The notes under the pieces are model-generated. The model was not told the origin of the DNA and did not search any database. It was given only the letters and a program-made list of their open reading frames with translations. Both the position numbers and the translations under genes were made by a program. A DNA stretch of 64,000 nt, from positions 2,046,001 to 2,110,000 of the forward strand of contig OX595985.1 in NCBI GenBank assembly GCA_951394045.1, given 5' to 3'. Numbering within the stretch: the first letter of the stretch is position 1; each line of letters opens with the position of its first letter. Positions 44,861 to 54,919 of the stretch are shown one piece after another. The DNA comes from Nitzschia sp. DOCU1 (Eukaryota; Bacillariophyta; Bacillariophyceae; Bacillariales; Bacillariaceae).

Positions 44861-45179
44861 TCTTTGTGTGATGCTGCTACTACAGTATTGTTCGACGAAT
44901 AGAGGTACTCTAGCATTTTTAAGCTAACGAGCGAGGCGAGGGGGAAAAATGAAGTCGAACAAGTCGACTAACTTTTCTCGCGCCCGTCGGCCGTTTTGGC
45001 AAGCTGTCCGGCGCGCCGTACTATTCACCGCCGATAAATTTGAAATTTTAACGACAACTTTTTTCTCTGCGAGTTGACGAAGAAGTGAAAGTGAAACGTC
45101 AACCCCTATTACATTTTTGCTTGCTTCCTTTGCTCTTTTATTAAAGACAAGTCTACTTTCTCTCTCTCTTTATTTCAAG
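44861..45179. other. Divergent promoter region (SMYD / sulfotransferase)
   Basis: 319 bp between two divergent start codons. A CT-rich stretch (TTTCTCTCTCTCTTT) lies just upstream of the sulfotransferase ATG, probably 5' UTR. Nothing else seen. Confidence 0.45.
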
Positions 45180-46584
45180 ATGAGTAGTAGCACTACTTCA
45201 ATTGCAGAAACATGCCGCTGGGTGGCACGAATGTGTGTCATTGCCTACATGCTGTTATCTCTCGTGGTCATTGCCAGTATGGTGACGGGGCACTCGGCTT
45301 ACTTGTCGACGGCCATTTCCAAGGCCAATCTAGGAGTCGTCGTGGTTAGCACTAGCAGCCTTAACGATGAGAATCCAACTGTCACAGCAACCACAACCAA
45401 AGTGACACCGCAACCCGAAACTTCCACAACGCCAAAGCAGAGTGTCGAAGATTATGCTACCTTTACAAAAGCAACCACAAAAGTGACACCAGAACAAGAG
45501 CTTTCGACCGTGACGAAGCAGCAAAGCGAAGATAATGATGATGCTATTACTCTGACACCAGAACAAGGAACAACGACGACGGCAGAAGAGGAAGAGACTA
45601 CATCTACTACAGCGGCGGAAGAGACAGTGTATGTAGAGGAAACAAAGATTTCACATTTTCCAGTACCGAGAAAGGATCCATATTTTGGACAGTTGGTAGA
45701 ACAAGGATCCTTGCGATCTTCGGATCATCAACGCAAATTCTTGGCACGCAAGGCTCAAATCGCGTCCGAATTTGAGCCTCGACTTCGGTTTCAATCTGAA
45801 CCCGGTGAATATGCAAGTATAGTGATTTCGGATACCTTTGCCTTTTTGCACATTTGGAAATGTGGCGGAACGACTGTTGCGGCTCTGACTGGTGGGCATC
45901 AATGGCGACTTGACGAAAAGTGGATTCAGAACCGAGAATGGATAGGCTTTGTCCGCGATCCGATTGATCGATTTCTTTCGGCGTGGGCTGAATGTGGTGA
46001 ACGACAATACAAGGGAGAAAATAATTTTGGAGGACATGAAGAACACAGTACTCTCAACTGGTTGAATGACAATTACGACTTTCGGGTTCGTGCCTTTCTT
46101 CACGAAGTTATCGATTTTACATTCCCCAACGTCTGGGGGTCATGTCACGTGCATGCGCATCCTCAGGTAAGAATGAACAACAACAAATTACTACTGCTCT
46201 CCGAGTCGGCGTTGGTGGAGCCGTTTGTGTTGTCGTCGTCGTTGTTCAAGAACTAACCCAAGTTCGTGATATTATTTGTAGGCAAACTTTATGATCAACG
46301 CAAGTGGCCGAATTGACCAGCATGTGACAATAGTTGGGGATCTATACGAGATGAAAGACGTATTGAAAATTGCCGGCTTTCAGAACTATACCGACAAGAT
46401 AAAGGGCCGGGATTCTTCCGCCAACAAAGTAAAATCGGAGTACTTTCCGGCGAGACGCGATCTACTGCAAAATCAAACGATTCTCGAGTTGTGTGAATTC
46501 TTGGTGTTGGATTACTATTTGTTTGATTTTGAGCCTCCAGAGATTTGCGTTCAAGAAGGCGGGCCACTGGCTCGATTTGTATAA
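45180..46584 (+). CDS. Type II membrane sulfotransferase
   Basis: Exons 45180-46166 and 46282-46584 (intron 115 bp, GTAAGA...TTTGTAG, phase 0) give 429 residues. A short cytosolic N-terminus is followed by a signal anchor (residues about 20-40, VIAYMLLSLVVIASM), then a Thr/Glu-rich stalk with an imperfect internal repeat (TTKVTPQPETST / TTKVTPEQELST). The catalytic domain has the PAPS 5'-phosphosulfate loop HIWKCGGTT at 224-232 and the 3'-phosphate motif FVRDPIDRFLSAW. This is the layout of Golgi carbohydrate sulfotransferases (Sulfotransfer_2 type); the acceptor is probably a cell-wall or secreted polysaccharide (inference). Stops 92 bp from the convergent four-TM gene. Confidence 0.85.
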
Positions 46585-46676
46585 ACGCAGCAAACACGCT
46601 AAGCAATGACCACTGCAGCAAAGTTACGGTGCAGTCCAATCTCTCTCCCCTCTCTCTATAACATGTCTATCATTAA

Positions 46677-47213
46677 CTATACACAGCAGCAACTTTGCTC
46701 TTCATTGTAGTAGTTTTCTTGAGACATGATCCCTGCATTGATCTCTTGATAGAGGAAATAATGAGGATACGCAAATAGGCCCGTGACGAGCACAGCAGGT
46801 AGATTGAATCGGACCAAACTCATAATGCATCCAATTCCATAGACGGCCAGTCCCACCGACACTTTCTGCGCCGAAAACGTAATAGCACCCAAAATCGCCA
46901 CACACAGCAATCCAATTTCTACCAAAAACATGAAAATACCAAATCCACCATGAATACTTTGGACGGCTTGTTCCAATTCATCATCCTCGAGAGGTTGTGT
47001 TTGATGATGAAGTATTGACACAATCCCTATAATGTCAAACAACAACAATCCAATCATGACCAGATCTACCACAATCACAGCACGTCGTACATCGCAACAT
47101 CCACCACAGCACGAATGACCTTGCTTATTCTTGACGGCAATCAGCGTTGCGGATTGAGTGAGTTGTTCTGTCGAAATGAGTGGTACCGTGCCATAGGCTT
47201 TGGACGAGGACAT
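46677..47213 (-). CDS. Small four-TM membrane protein, unrecognised
   Basis: 178 residues, single exon. A Cys-rich patch (CCGGCCDVRR) precedes four predicted TM helices: VIVVDLVMIGLLLFDIIGIV, FGIFMFLVEIGLLCVAILGA, VSVGLAVYGIGCIMSLVRF and AVLVTGLFAYPHYFLYQEI. It ends in CCCV. The Cys clusters at both membrane boundaries could be palmitoylated or bind metal (inference). No family function is known to me. Confidence 0.7.
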   Translation of the reverse strand: MSSSKAYGTVPLISTEQLTQSATLIAVKNKQGHSCCGGCCDVRRAVIVVDLVMIGLLLFDIIGIVSILHHQTQPLEDDELEQAVQSIHGGFGIFMFLVEIGLLCVAILGAITFSAQKVSVGLAVYGIGCIMSLVRFNLPAVLVTGLFAYPHYFLYQEINAGIMSQENYYNEEQSCCCV

Positions 47214-47653
47214 GATGGTGATGATGGTGATGGAGACTTGATGTCGGTTGTTGTTGTAGGAAGAGTTTCAATATACTACGTACTACTGGCAGTCGTTTGT
47301 TTTGCCACTTTTGTGTCGATGATCGTCTCGCAATGATGCCCACCCGATGCTGATGGGACGATGATGCATGTGCCTCCCCTTCTCATCGTGGATACTTTGT
47401 CGTGTCAAAAAATCTTATGCCTCCACGCACTCTACGCGCGAGACCTAAAGGTACCCATGCCTGTATGTTACGTACATAAAAGGTGACATATGTTTACTAC
47501 GTACCTATCGTGTGCTCGTCGCCCTCGCGTTTTGCTTCCACCGCATGATGTGAGAGAGACCTGTGGAGAGCACCAAAACACCGTAATGGAAACAGAAAAA
47601 CGATATCGTTGTAATCATCGATTGATTCCTTTCTACCGTACATTGCAATCATC
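47214..47653. other. Divergent promoter region (four-TM gene / CIA2)
   Basis: 440 bp between divergent starts; GATGGTGAT repeats directly upstream of the four-TM start (47213-47233). No gene seen. Confidence 0.4.
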
Positions 47654-48451
47654 ATGAATCGGGATGCTCCCAAGGAAAACGCCAACCCGACCATTCGGTC
47701 GGTGGATAACAAAGAACGAGCTCACTCTCGGCGGACTCCTTTGGAGTGGTCTCAGTTAGGCGACTTCACACAATACAGTGGTGCATGGGTCCCCACCACA
47801 GCCGAAGACAAGGCAATCCTACAAGCTCTGATGGATGTCTCCCGGTCGACACATGGAAAGGGAGTGGCCTTGCTCGAAAATGTTGGATTATCATTACCTT
47901 CGAGTAGTGAAGGCGTGACGACTAGGAATCGCCCAACGATTCGATTATTGGAAGAAACCAAGAGCGATTCCTCATCTCCAACGATAACAACAACAACGAC
48001 GACAGTGAGCCCAACAACAATAACAACAAGCCGAGATTGTATTGATGCCGAAGAAATCTTTGATATCATTCGAAATATTCAAGATCCCGAACATCCGCAT
48101 ACACTGGAACAATTAGGCGTGGTCAGTTTGGAACAAGTTCAAGTGATAGATGAACAACAACAATCGGTCGGAATGCCTTTACAACAATCTACGGTCAATG
48201 TACGCTTTACTCCAACCATTCCTCATTGTTCCATGGCCACCTTGATTGGACTTTGTCTACGAGTCAAACTATTGCGATCCTTGCCGTCACGATTCAAAAT
48301 TAGCGTCCAAATCGAACCAGGGACACATGCGAGCGAACAATCCATCAACAAGCAGTTGCGCGACAAGGAACGAGTCTGTGCGGCACTGGAAAACAAGCAT
48401 TTGGCGGGCGTCGTCAACAAGTGCATTAAACAAGGCGTCGAAGCACATTAA
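47654..48451 (+). CDS. CIAO2B: Cytosolic Fe-S targeting factor CIA2/MIP18 (DUF59)
   Basis: 265 residues, single exon. The C-terminal half matches MIP18 almost position for position: [20 protein letters not shown], then [40 protein letters not shown] and [19 protein letters not shown]. The invariant Cys of the PHCSMATL loop is present. In other eukaryotes CIA2 with CIA1 and MMS19 delivers 4Fe-4S clusters to cytosolic and nuclear proteins. The N-terminal 130 residues are an extra low-complexity stretch with a Thr/Ser run, longer than in the human 163-residue protein. Convergent with the CRTISO-like gene, 84 bp between stops. Confidence 0.92.
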   Translation: MNRDAPKENANPTIRSVDNKERAHSRRTPLEWSQLGDFTQYSGAWVPTTAEDKAILQALMDVSRSTHGKGVALLENVGLSLPSSSEGVTTRNRPTIRLLEETKSDSSSPTITTTTTTVSPTTITTSRDCIDAEEIFDIIRNIQDPEHPHTLEQLGVVSLEQVQVIDEQQQSVGMPLQQSTVNVRFTPTIPHCSMATLIGLCLRVKLLRSLPSRFKISVQIEPGTHASEQSINKQLRDKERVCAALENKHLAGVVNKCIKQGVEAH

Positions 48452-48535
48452 ATGATAAAAAATAGTAATTCTGTTGAGAAAAACAATAGCTGCTAGCTCT
48501 AGGTTTCTTATAAAGGACTACCATATGCTTTGCTA

Positions 48536-50398
48536 TTATTGCAACGCCCCCATTTCTCGGAGTTCCTTCATCAACGCAAGTTGCTTGCTTACCGGTGCAA
48601 TTGTATTCGCAGCAATCGTACCCGATGCTGCAACTCCGGGCAAACCGATTCCCGGGAAACTTGTATCTCCACAAGCGTATAATCCTTCAATGGGCGTAGT
48701 AGCTCCTGCTAGCTCCCAAACCTCCTTGCCAGGATTGACGCCTGGTCCATAGGTGCCCATGTAGCGTTGATTGTATCGTCGATGGGTCAAGGGGGTCCCA
48801 ACGAGTACAATACTACCTTTTCGTTTGGCCCGCTCCCGAACGTCGGGAATCACACATTCAACGGCCTCCCATAAAGCTTCCGCCTTTTTATCTTTAAGCT
48901 CTTGATATCCAGGTTGTTTGTTGTACGTTTGGGATGTTATCGAGTTGGGGCTAGATCCTACCTTTCCCGTTTCTTCTTGAAAGGGAATCCATTCCTCAAA
49001 GCTGTCGGATGCGGCAGTGTAGGCATGAACGATATGATATCCCTCGGGTGCCAAACTGGGGTCAAAGACTGTCGGAATGGAAATGATGCTCATATTTTGT
49101 TCATCTGTCACGGGGTGATCAAAATTCAATACGGAATGGTGACACTCTAGCTTGTCCGAAAGTCCATCTTTGGGAATACCCAAATGAAGATGCATAAAGC
49201 TCCGCGTCAAACTCATTCCATCTGCCTGTTCCTTGACTTTGTAGTATGCCTGCGTGGAAGGACTTGATGGATTCGATTCATCGACTGAGTCCTTTAGAAT
49301 TCGAGCATAGTTCCACAACGGCGCATTGCTCACGACACCATTCTTGGCCATGATTTTAGTGCCATTGTCGAGCTCCACACCAATGCACTTTGCCTTGCCA
49401 CTTATATCGTCCATTAAAAACCGCGTCACTCGCGAATTCAGTCTGAGTTCGCCACCATGCTTTTCCATTCCTTTTACGAGCGCCTGGATCAAGGAATCCA
49501 TTCCTCCCATTGGATAGTCAAGCACAGCGCCCGGTCGATGCAAGTCGCTCATCATGTAGGCGATTGGAGCCCCTTGGGTATTCGAAGCATCCACGCCAGA
49601 CAAGGCAAACGCCAAGTAGTCAAACCATTTGTGGATGAATGGGTCATTCATATTGTATTTCTTCATAACGTTGGTGAATGGTCCCGTGAGAAGCAACCCT
49701 TGAGTTCCAATGCTCATTAGCTTGAGAAGATATCCAAAGATGCTGACCAGTGCGGCCAGCCCCCCACCGCGGAGTGCAAAGGGTGGAATATAGGCCGACA
49801 CTTCCGCAAGACCTCCCTTTTCTAAAATGCTGTCGCGAAACTCTTCAAATGCCTTTCGAGACTGCGGCCCGGCCTTTTCTTCAATGGCTTGTTCAAATTT
49901 GCCTCCATTTCCCGCCGTGAGTTTCATAGCTTTGCCATCCGCAAAGTCATGGACGAGCCAACCATCGTATTGCTTCCAGTCAATCTCATTGGCCGTACCG
50001 ATAGCATCCAAGACTTGTCGCAACGGATTGGTGCTCATGGACGAAAGTCCAGTGATTAATGAGGGACCCGAATCGAAACGAAAGGGTACCGACTTGGAGG
50101 CTGAACTGTATCGGGAAAAACTGTGTGCCACGCCACCGGGAGTATCATGTGCTTCCAAGCACAGTGTCTTGAAACCATATTTCGATGTCAAAGCGCCACA
50201 GGACAAGCCACCAATACCAGCTCCAACGACAATCACATCCACTTCTTCCACATCCCCAGTAGCCCAAAGGCGCATGGATCGAGACGAGCTCAATGAACTC
50301 GGTGTGAATGCGTCGGAGGAAGAAATGAGGCAGAGTACAGCCAAAAGGACGGTTGTGAAACGCCACATCATCGATGATCTCAGTAGCATCAGCAGCAT
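48536..50398 (-). CDS. CRTISO/CrtI-family carotenoid isomerase or desaturase (plastid-targeted)
   Basis: 620 residues from ATG 50398; alternatives MMWRF a few codons in. The leader (LLAVLCLISSSDAF|TP) is a signal peptide with the plastid Phe motif. FAD-binding DVIVVGAGIGGLSCGALTSK is near residues 53-72, then a CrtI-type substrate region (PFRFDSGPSLITG) and the C-terminal signature LYACGDTSFPGIGLPGVAASG. This family includes carotenoid isomerase (CRTISO), which uses FAD to isomerise cis-lycopene, and phytoene desaturases. Diatoms hold several CRTISO-like paralogues of uncertain substrate, so the precise reaction is open. Confidence 0.85.
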   Translation of the reverse strand: MLLMLLRSSMMWRFTTVLLAVLCLISSSDAFTPSSLSSSRSMRLWATGDVEEVDVIVVGAGIGGLSCGALTSKYGFKTLCLEAHDTPGGVAHSFSRYSSASKSVPFRFDSGPSLITGLSSMSTNPLRQVLDAIGTANEIDWKQYDGWLVHDFADGKAMKLTAGNGGKFEQAIEEKAGPQSRKAFEEFRDSILEKGGLAEVSAYIPPFALRGGGLAALVSIFGYLLKLMSIGTQGLLLTGPFTNVMKKYNMNDPFIHKWFDYLAFALSGVDASNTQGAPIAYMMSDLHRPGAVLDYPMGGMDSLIQALVKGMEKHGGELRLNSRVTRFLMDDISGKAKCIGVELDNGTKIMAKNGVVSNAPLWNYARILKDSVDESNPSSPSTQAYYKVKEQADGMSLTRSFMHLHLGIPKDGLSDKLECHHSVLNFDHPVTDEQNMSIISIPTVFDPSLAPEGYHIVHAYTAASDSFEEWIPFQEETGKVGSSPNSITSQTYNKQPGYQELKDKKAEALWEAVECVIPDVRERAKRKGSIVLVGTPLTHRRYNQRYMGTYGPGVNPGKEVWELAGATTPIEGLYACGDTSFPGIGLPGVAASGTIAANTIAPVSKQLALMKELREMGALQ

Positions 50399-50792
50399 TG
50401 TGATATGAAGGAATGAGTCGCCAAACTACCAGATGCAGAAACGCCCTTTGATATCGACTTTGGAATAGCTCGCTTTTATGGTGGAGACACTCTTGGAGGC
50501 CTTTTGTCATCGTCGTCAGGTCAGCATCGCTGACTTCGATGCAGTGATGTGTTGGCGGCAAAAATGAGAGTCCGATGGCCTTGCCGCCGCCCGAGAGGAT
50601 ATTTGACCAGAAGGACTACAGCTTTGGATGGATGGACAGACGCTTCGTGACAGTTGAGAGGAAATCGAGAAATTAGAAACAAAATTGAAAAATCTGAAAA
50701 AACAATGACGTCGTTGCCATTCTTGTCGCAATCTTGCTTTTCCTCAACGGCGCTGATAACTATCGCGAGTGTCTAAACAAAGAAAGTCGAGC
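50399..50792. other. Divergent promoter region (CRTISO-like / PPTase)
   Basis: 394 bp between divergent starts. No additional gene or repeat supported. Confidence 0.4.
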
Positions 50793-51887
50793 ATGATAAT
50801 AGGCGGGCCTCGTTCTTCTGCTATTGAATCATCATCCCATGACGACCTGATACGGGTGCAATTGACGTTGCTGGATATCTTGGACGACATCCATGCCGAC
50901 GACTCTGCGGCAACCAAACTTGCGGAAATACTCCCCAATGTCCTCTCTTCCGCAATTTCGGCAGAGAAATTCCTTGCTGGTGAGCAATGTAACCAAGAAG
51001 AAGTTGAGTCGATCCATCATCAAGTGCTTCGTTACTTACAGGCAAAGGATAGATATGCCGCGTTGTCGTCAGTGCTGCTCAAGAGTCGAGGCTTTCACAT
51101 GATACAAGAGTCCGAAGAAGAAGAAGGAGGTGCCCGAAAAGTTAGACCAGTGGTCAGTCTTCCCCGGACACAGCACAAAAAGCCTTACATTCCAATCTCC
51201 AAAAGTCTGCAATCCACACTGAAATTCTCGCACCGAATCGAAGATATCTATCCTCTGAGCATTTCGCACCAGCACCCGTTTGTCGGCATGACTCTGTTGG
51301 AGGAGAACGACACCAATCTGCATCGTGAAACTCAACTTTTAGTGGGAATGGATATTGTCGTCTTTGACGAATACAATAAACGGCTCTACTCCAGCCAAGA
51401 CGACTTTCTAGAGGTCTTCCATGACTATTTTACGCATCGAGAATGGTCCTTGATCCAGGCGCAACCATCTACTTGGCGCCTACAAGAGTTTTACATTCGA
51501 TGGAGTATGAAAGAAGCATATACAAAGGCACTGGGGGTAGGACTAGGAGTGGACTTTTCTTCGTTTGATCTGTTACTATCCGGTGATGGCGAGTCAGAAT
51601 CTTCCAATACAGGTGTGTTTGGCGCCTTGTGCAATCATCCAAGTAGTGACCTTTACCCACAAATTGGTTACATGGAACACATTGAGGGCAAAGCACCACG
51701 AGAGTGCTGGGAGTTTGCCTTTCTTCCTCTCTTTCAGAAGAAGCATTCCCAGGACCAACCGAGAGGTTGTGCTTGCGTTTGCATGGGGCCGCTAGAAAGC
51801 ACCCCGACCAGACCCCGAATGCAAGTTTCAGTTCAGTGGACGGAACTAACGTCACTGATAGAGTGGCACCAGCCCTTAATATCATGA
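50793..51887 (+). CDS. 4'-phosphopantetheinyl transferase (Sfp type)
   Basis: 364 residues from ATG 50793; an upstream in-frame GTG is not used as a start. The N-lobe ends DRYAALSSVLLKSR, as in AASDHPPT-type enzymes. The C-lobe has GMDIVVFDE (Mg-binding Asp of the GxD motif) near residue 190, then HREWSLIQ and the helix FYIRWSMKEAYTKALGVGL, the WxxKEA signature. Sfp-type enzymes move phosphopantetheine from CoA to carrier proteins of fatty-acid, polyketide and lysine metabolism. A 30-residue acidic segment (EESEEEEGG type) before residue 130 is unusual. No targeting peptide visible. Stops 84 bp from the convergent TFIIE gene. Confidence 0.85.
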   Translation: MIIGGPRSSAIESSSHDDLIRVQLTLLDILDDIHADDSAATKLAEILPNVLSSAISAEKFLAGEQCNQEEVESIHHQVLRYLQAKDRYAALSSVLLKSRGFHMIQESEEEEGGARKVRPVVSLPRTQHKKPYIPISKSLQSTLKFSHRIEDIYPLSISHQHPFVGMTLLEENDTNLHRETQLLVGMDIVVFDEYNKRLYSSQDDFLEVFHDYFTHREWSLIQAQPSTWRLQEFYIRWSMKEAYTKALGVGLGVDFSSFDLLLSGDGESESSNTGVFGALCNHPSSDLYPQIGYMEHIEGKAPRECWEFAFLPLFQKKHSQDQPRGCACVCMGPLESTPTRPRMQVSVQWTELTSLIEWHQPLIS

Positions 51888-51971
51888 CCTACAGTCTTCT
51901 CCACACATAAACAAATTCTAGAGTCTATTTGCTTTTGTCCTAAATGTTGCCGTAGCGCAGGCAACTAACAA

Positions 51972-53420
51972 CTATGCATCCTCCCACGCGATGGAGCGTT
52001 CTTCAGCGTCGATGGAATGTTTTGCGGGACTGCTGCCTGGATTGCCTTCTCCTTCAATACGTAAGAGTTTTGCCTGACGTGCCATTTCCTTCTTATAGAG
52101 GGCCTGAAAGGCAGCTGTGCGTCGCTCCTCTTCCCACAAGTGTGGCATGTCTTCTGTTTCTTCCAGAATCACCAGATCGGGATCAGCATTCGTGTCCTCC
52201 TCCGTATCTTCCTCCTCATCTTGCTCCATATCCAATTGGCGAAGTCGGTCCATTTCTATATCCAGATCTTGCCGCCCAATGTTGTTGTTGAGAAAATCCA
52301 GAGGAATGCCGGACGGCCCAGTGGGGTTATACTTGTCGTCCTTTTTCATTTCAGCCTTTTCTTTTTGCTCCTTTTCTAGTCTTTGTTTCTCTTGCTCTTT
52401 GATACGCAAATCCAGTGGAATTCCCACCCCCACTCGTGTAGCAGCAGCATCCATGAGCTTGCGCCGCCGTCGGGTCCGAGTAGCTAGCAAGTTGGCACGG
52501 GCGCCACCACCCTTTTCTACCGAAAAGGCGAGTTCGTTACCCATGGCATTCTTCAAGAATGTCAAGTCACTGCCTTCGGCGGATCGTTTGCCACCTCCTA
52601 CCAGATAATTTCGTGCGGCAGTGGCCGAAGCGGCCACACCTTGTTGTTCGAGCTTACGGGCCTTGATTCCAGCCGTGCGACCGGTTCCAGCGAGACGTTT
52701 GGAACCGATTCCCAAGGCAAAGTTTTCGGAAGGTAGATTGGAGGTAATGGGGCTTTTCCCCTTGCCCCGAACCTTTTGAAGCAAGTCGTAGACTCCTGCA
52801 CGGAGTTGTTGATTTCCAATCATCTTGCCACTCAGCTGGACGGTGACACGGCGCATATGATCCATAGCTTGACGCAAATCTTTGGTATTGTCCACCAAAC
52901 TTAGCGTGTATGTGGATTTGATGGGAGCGTTTGGATCAGCTTCATACTTCCTAGAGCACTCCTGACAGAGAAACAGACCAGAGTCGGTATCTACAATCTG
53001 TTGGGCTTCTTCTTCCGTGTATCTTCCATTGCAACGCTTGTCCCTGTAGCCAGGACAAAGGTAAAAGCTACTGGATCGAGCTCTCATTTCAGCTTGCTCA
53101 AGCTGTCTTCTAAGCAAATGCAACCGTAATCGAATTGTATGGACTGCATGGTTGTAGTCTATGTACCAAAACTTTGTGGCCTGGCTTCCTCCCTGTGTCA
53201 AGTCATCCACGGTCTCAAATTTAACCAGATGCTCCTCTTGCAGGAACTGAAGTGTGGCTCGTAGCTTTCGAGCTGGTAGAGATAAGCGTGGCGCCATGTC
53301 ATCGTCACGAAGGAATTTATCTCGAATCAAAACATCAATCAAACACACCGCCTCGTCATCGTAAAATGCTCGAGCCACGGTGGAAATCAAGGCTTCGGCG
53401 TATACCGTAAGATCGGACAT
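51972..53420 (-). CDS. GTF2E1: Transcription initiation factor TFIIE, alpha subunit
   Basis: 482 residues from ATG 53420 (MSDLTVYAEALISTVARAFY); a further upstream in-frame TTG was ignored. Residues 1-90 form the extended winged-helix domain (RKLRATLQFLQEEHLVKFE). A zinc-binding region near 120-155 reads YLCPGYRDKRCNGRY...GLFLCQECSRKY. In human and yeast TFIIE alpha the first Cys pair is CxxC; here it is spaced CPGYRDKRC, an atypical ligand arrangement. The C-terminal half is charged, with an acidic stretch (DEEEDTEEDTNADPD), as in the TFIIH-interacting tail of other eukaryotes. TFIIE recruits TFIIH to RNA polymerase II pre-initiation complexes. Confidence 0.88.
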   Translation of the reverse strand: MSDLTVYAEALISTVARAFYDDEAVCLIDVLIRDKFLRDDDMAPRLSLPARKLRATLQFLQEEHLVKFETVDDLTQGGSQATKFWYIDYNHAVHTIRLRLHLLRRQLEQAEMRARSSSFYLCPGYRDKRCNGRYTEEEAQQIVDTDSGLFLCQECSRKYEADPNAPIKSTYTLSLVDNTKDLRQAMDHMRRVTVQLSGKMIGNQQLRAGVYDLLQKVRGKGKSPITSNLPSENFALGIGSKRLAGTGRTAGIKARKLEQQGVAASATAARNYLVGGGKRSAEGSDLTFLKNAMGNELAFSVEKGGGARANLLATRTRRRRKLMDAAATRVGVGIPLDLRIKEQEKQRLEKEQKEKAEMKKDDKYNPTGPSGIPLDFLNNNIGRQDLDIEMDRLRQLDMEQDEEEDTEEDTNADPDLVILEETEDMPHLWEEERRTAAFQALYKKEMARQAKLLRIEGEGNPGSSPAKHSIDAEERSIAWEDA

Positions 53421-53706
53421 TTTGGAGGACTGGCACCAGTACAAAGACTCCCTCTGATTGACGAGCCAACACTACAAATAAATCACTCTCTGCTCAAGTC
53501 AATTGTTGCGTATTACAGTTCATCGTCTATCAAAGGTATAAGTTCTAAGTGGTGTTCAAGGAGATGGGATGCCGTCGCCTTTGCCTATGTCTATGCTCCA
53601 ACGCCAATAAGGCATCGACGATCATGGACAAAACGCGAGCGGGAGAGATGATGGCTGCGGCGAGAGATGACGATCGGAAACGCACCGCGATCTTCTTTCG
53701 CATTTT

Positions 53707-53712
53707 CCCGCC
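53707..53712. repeat. Target-site duplication of the copia element, left copy
   Basis: CCCGCC directly before the left LTR; the matching copy is at 63086-63091. Confidence 0.8.
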
Positions 53713-53790
53713 TGTTACGAAAGGTCACACGTGGTATTTTGAAGTGCGTGTTATTTTAGTGTTTTCGTATCTTGGGTCTACCAAAGAGTG

Positions 53791-53816
53791 GGCAAATTTT
53801 CCACACTGACGGATGA
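53791..53816 (+). repeat. Left terminal inverted repeat of the nested element
   Basis: GGCAAATTTTCCACACTGAC then GGATGA; the core CCACACTGACGGATG is repeated in inverse orientation at 56414-56428. Confidence 0.8.
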
Positions 53817-53831
53817 GATTTTGATTAGCTC

Positions 53832-53854
53832 GATTCCGCGCGAAGCGCGGAATC
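53832..53854. repeat. Perfect 9-bp-stem hairpin inside the nested element
   Basis: GATTCCGCG, loop CGAAG, CGCGGAATC, a few bases inside the left terminal repeat; possible subterminal structure. Confidence 0.7.
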
Positions 53855-54214
53855 GCTTTCTGGTAAACTAAGATCCTTGCTACTCTTCTTGCCGAGACAG
53901 CCACGAGGATCGCTTTGGATCTCTCTGAAAGATCTGTAAGCTGCATGCTCCTCGAGCTGTATGACTACGTTCACTCAACGAATAACACCACTACTCTAGC
54001 TAGCTAGATCTGCGAGAGCAATAGCGATCATGCCAGCCACATCACTGCTAATGTTCTTGCTCTGTCTTGTTATGTTACTTTATGACTATAGCGGCGGGGG
54101 CGTCGGCGTCAACGACGCCAGTGCTAGCCGGAGCATTATCATTAACATTACGCTACTTCCCGGCCCCAGTAGACGACGCAAGTACTATCGGTAGCTAGTA
54201 GAGCACGCGCTTTC

Positions 54215-54480
54215 GTCACACTAGATTTCGCAATGCACGCTTTTCGGAACACAATATTTCGTAAGACGCGATTTCGCACCACTCGCTTTCGTAACACTAC
54301 GCGATTTCCTAAGACTTCACAAGACGCAATTTCGTAAAACAAGATTTCATAAGAAGCCCTTTCGCACCACAACGCGATTTCGCAAGACGCGCTTTCGTAA
54401 CTCCAGTGATTTCCCGAGATTTCACAACACGCAGTTTCGTAACACACTATTTTGCAACCATGCGATTTCGGAACAGCCGC
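54215..54480. repeat. Degenerate tandem array around GCGATTTCGTAA
   Basis: Roughly fifteen imperfect units of 14-20 bp, mostly (A)CGCGATTTCGTAAGAC, produce a repetitive minus-strand peptide rich in CEI/YEI. No array end is sharp. Confidence 0.75.
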
Positions 54481-54548
54481 GTTCGCCACTCTTTGGTTAT
54501 TGTTGTGTTATTGTGCGTGGTTCCGAAGCAACGCGATGCGCGGGTGAA

Positions 54549-54663
54549 GCTAAATTCGTAGCTCTGCGTACATACTTATGCTAAATTTGAAGCTCTGCGT
54601 GGAATACTTATGCTAAATTTGAAGCTCTGCGTAGAATACTTATGCTAAGTTCCAAGCACTGCG
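54549..54663. repeat. 32-bp tandem repeat, about 3.6 copies
   Basis: Units start GCTAAATTTGAAGCTCTGCG and end AATACTTAT; the first copy is 31 bp and the last is truncated. Confidence 0.85.
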
Positions 54664-54714
54664 CGCCGAATCGACTTCGACCTCCATAGTATTTCGGATG
54701 TTTTCCCGCAAAAA

Positions 54715-54919
54715 AGACCGAATTCGGTCTCGGTTCTTCCCACCATACCTAAAAATCATTCAATGTATACAAAACTGTAGACAGCATATTCTAACTCTAC
54801 TCTTGTCGAGCTTTATTTTGATATATAACATGTATATGATTATTTTGCTTTATAGCTACGAACGAGACCACTTTTGGTTGGCAATTTGTTGAGGGGCTGC
54901 CGAGACCGAATTCAGTCTC
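54715..54919. repeat. Inverted GAGACCGAATTC palindromes (first pair)
   Basis: GACCGAATTCGGTC at 54716-54729 and GAGACCGAATTCAGTCTC at 54902-54919 flank a 170-bp AT-rich spacer; outer flanks CGG/CCG also pair. Confidence 0.65.

Noticed and set aside
54215..54480. CRISPR-like array
   Set aside because: Units are 14-20 bp, degenerate and directly tandem without unique spacers; the genome is eukaryotic.
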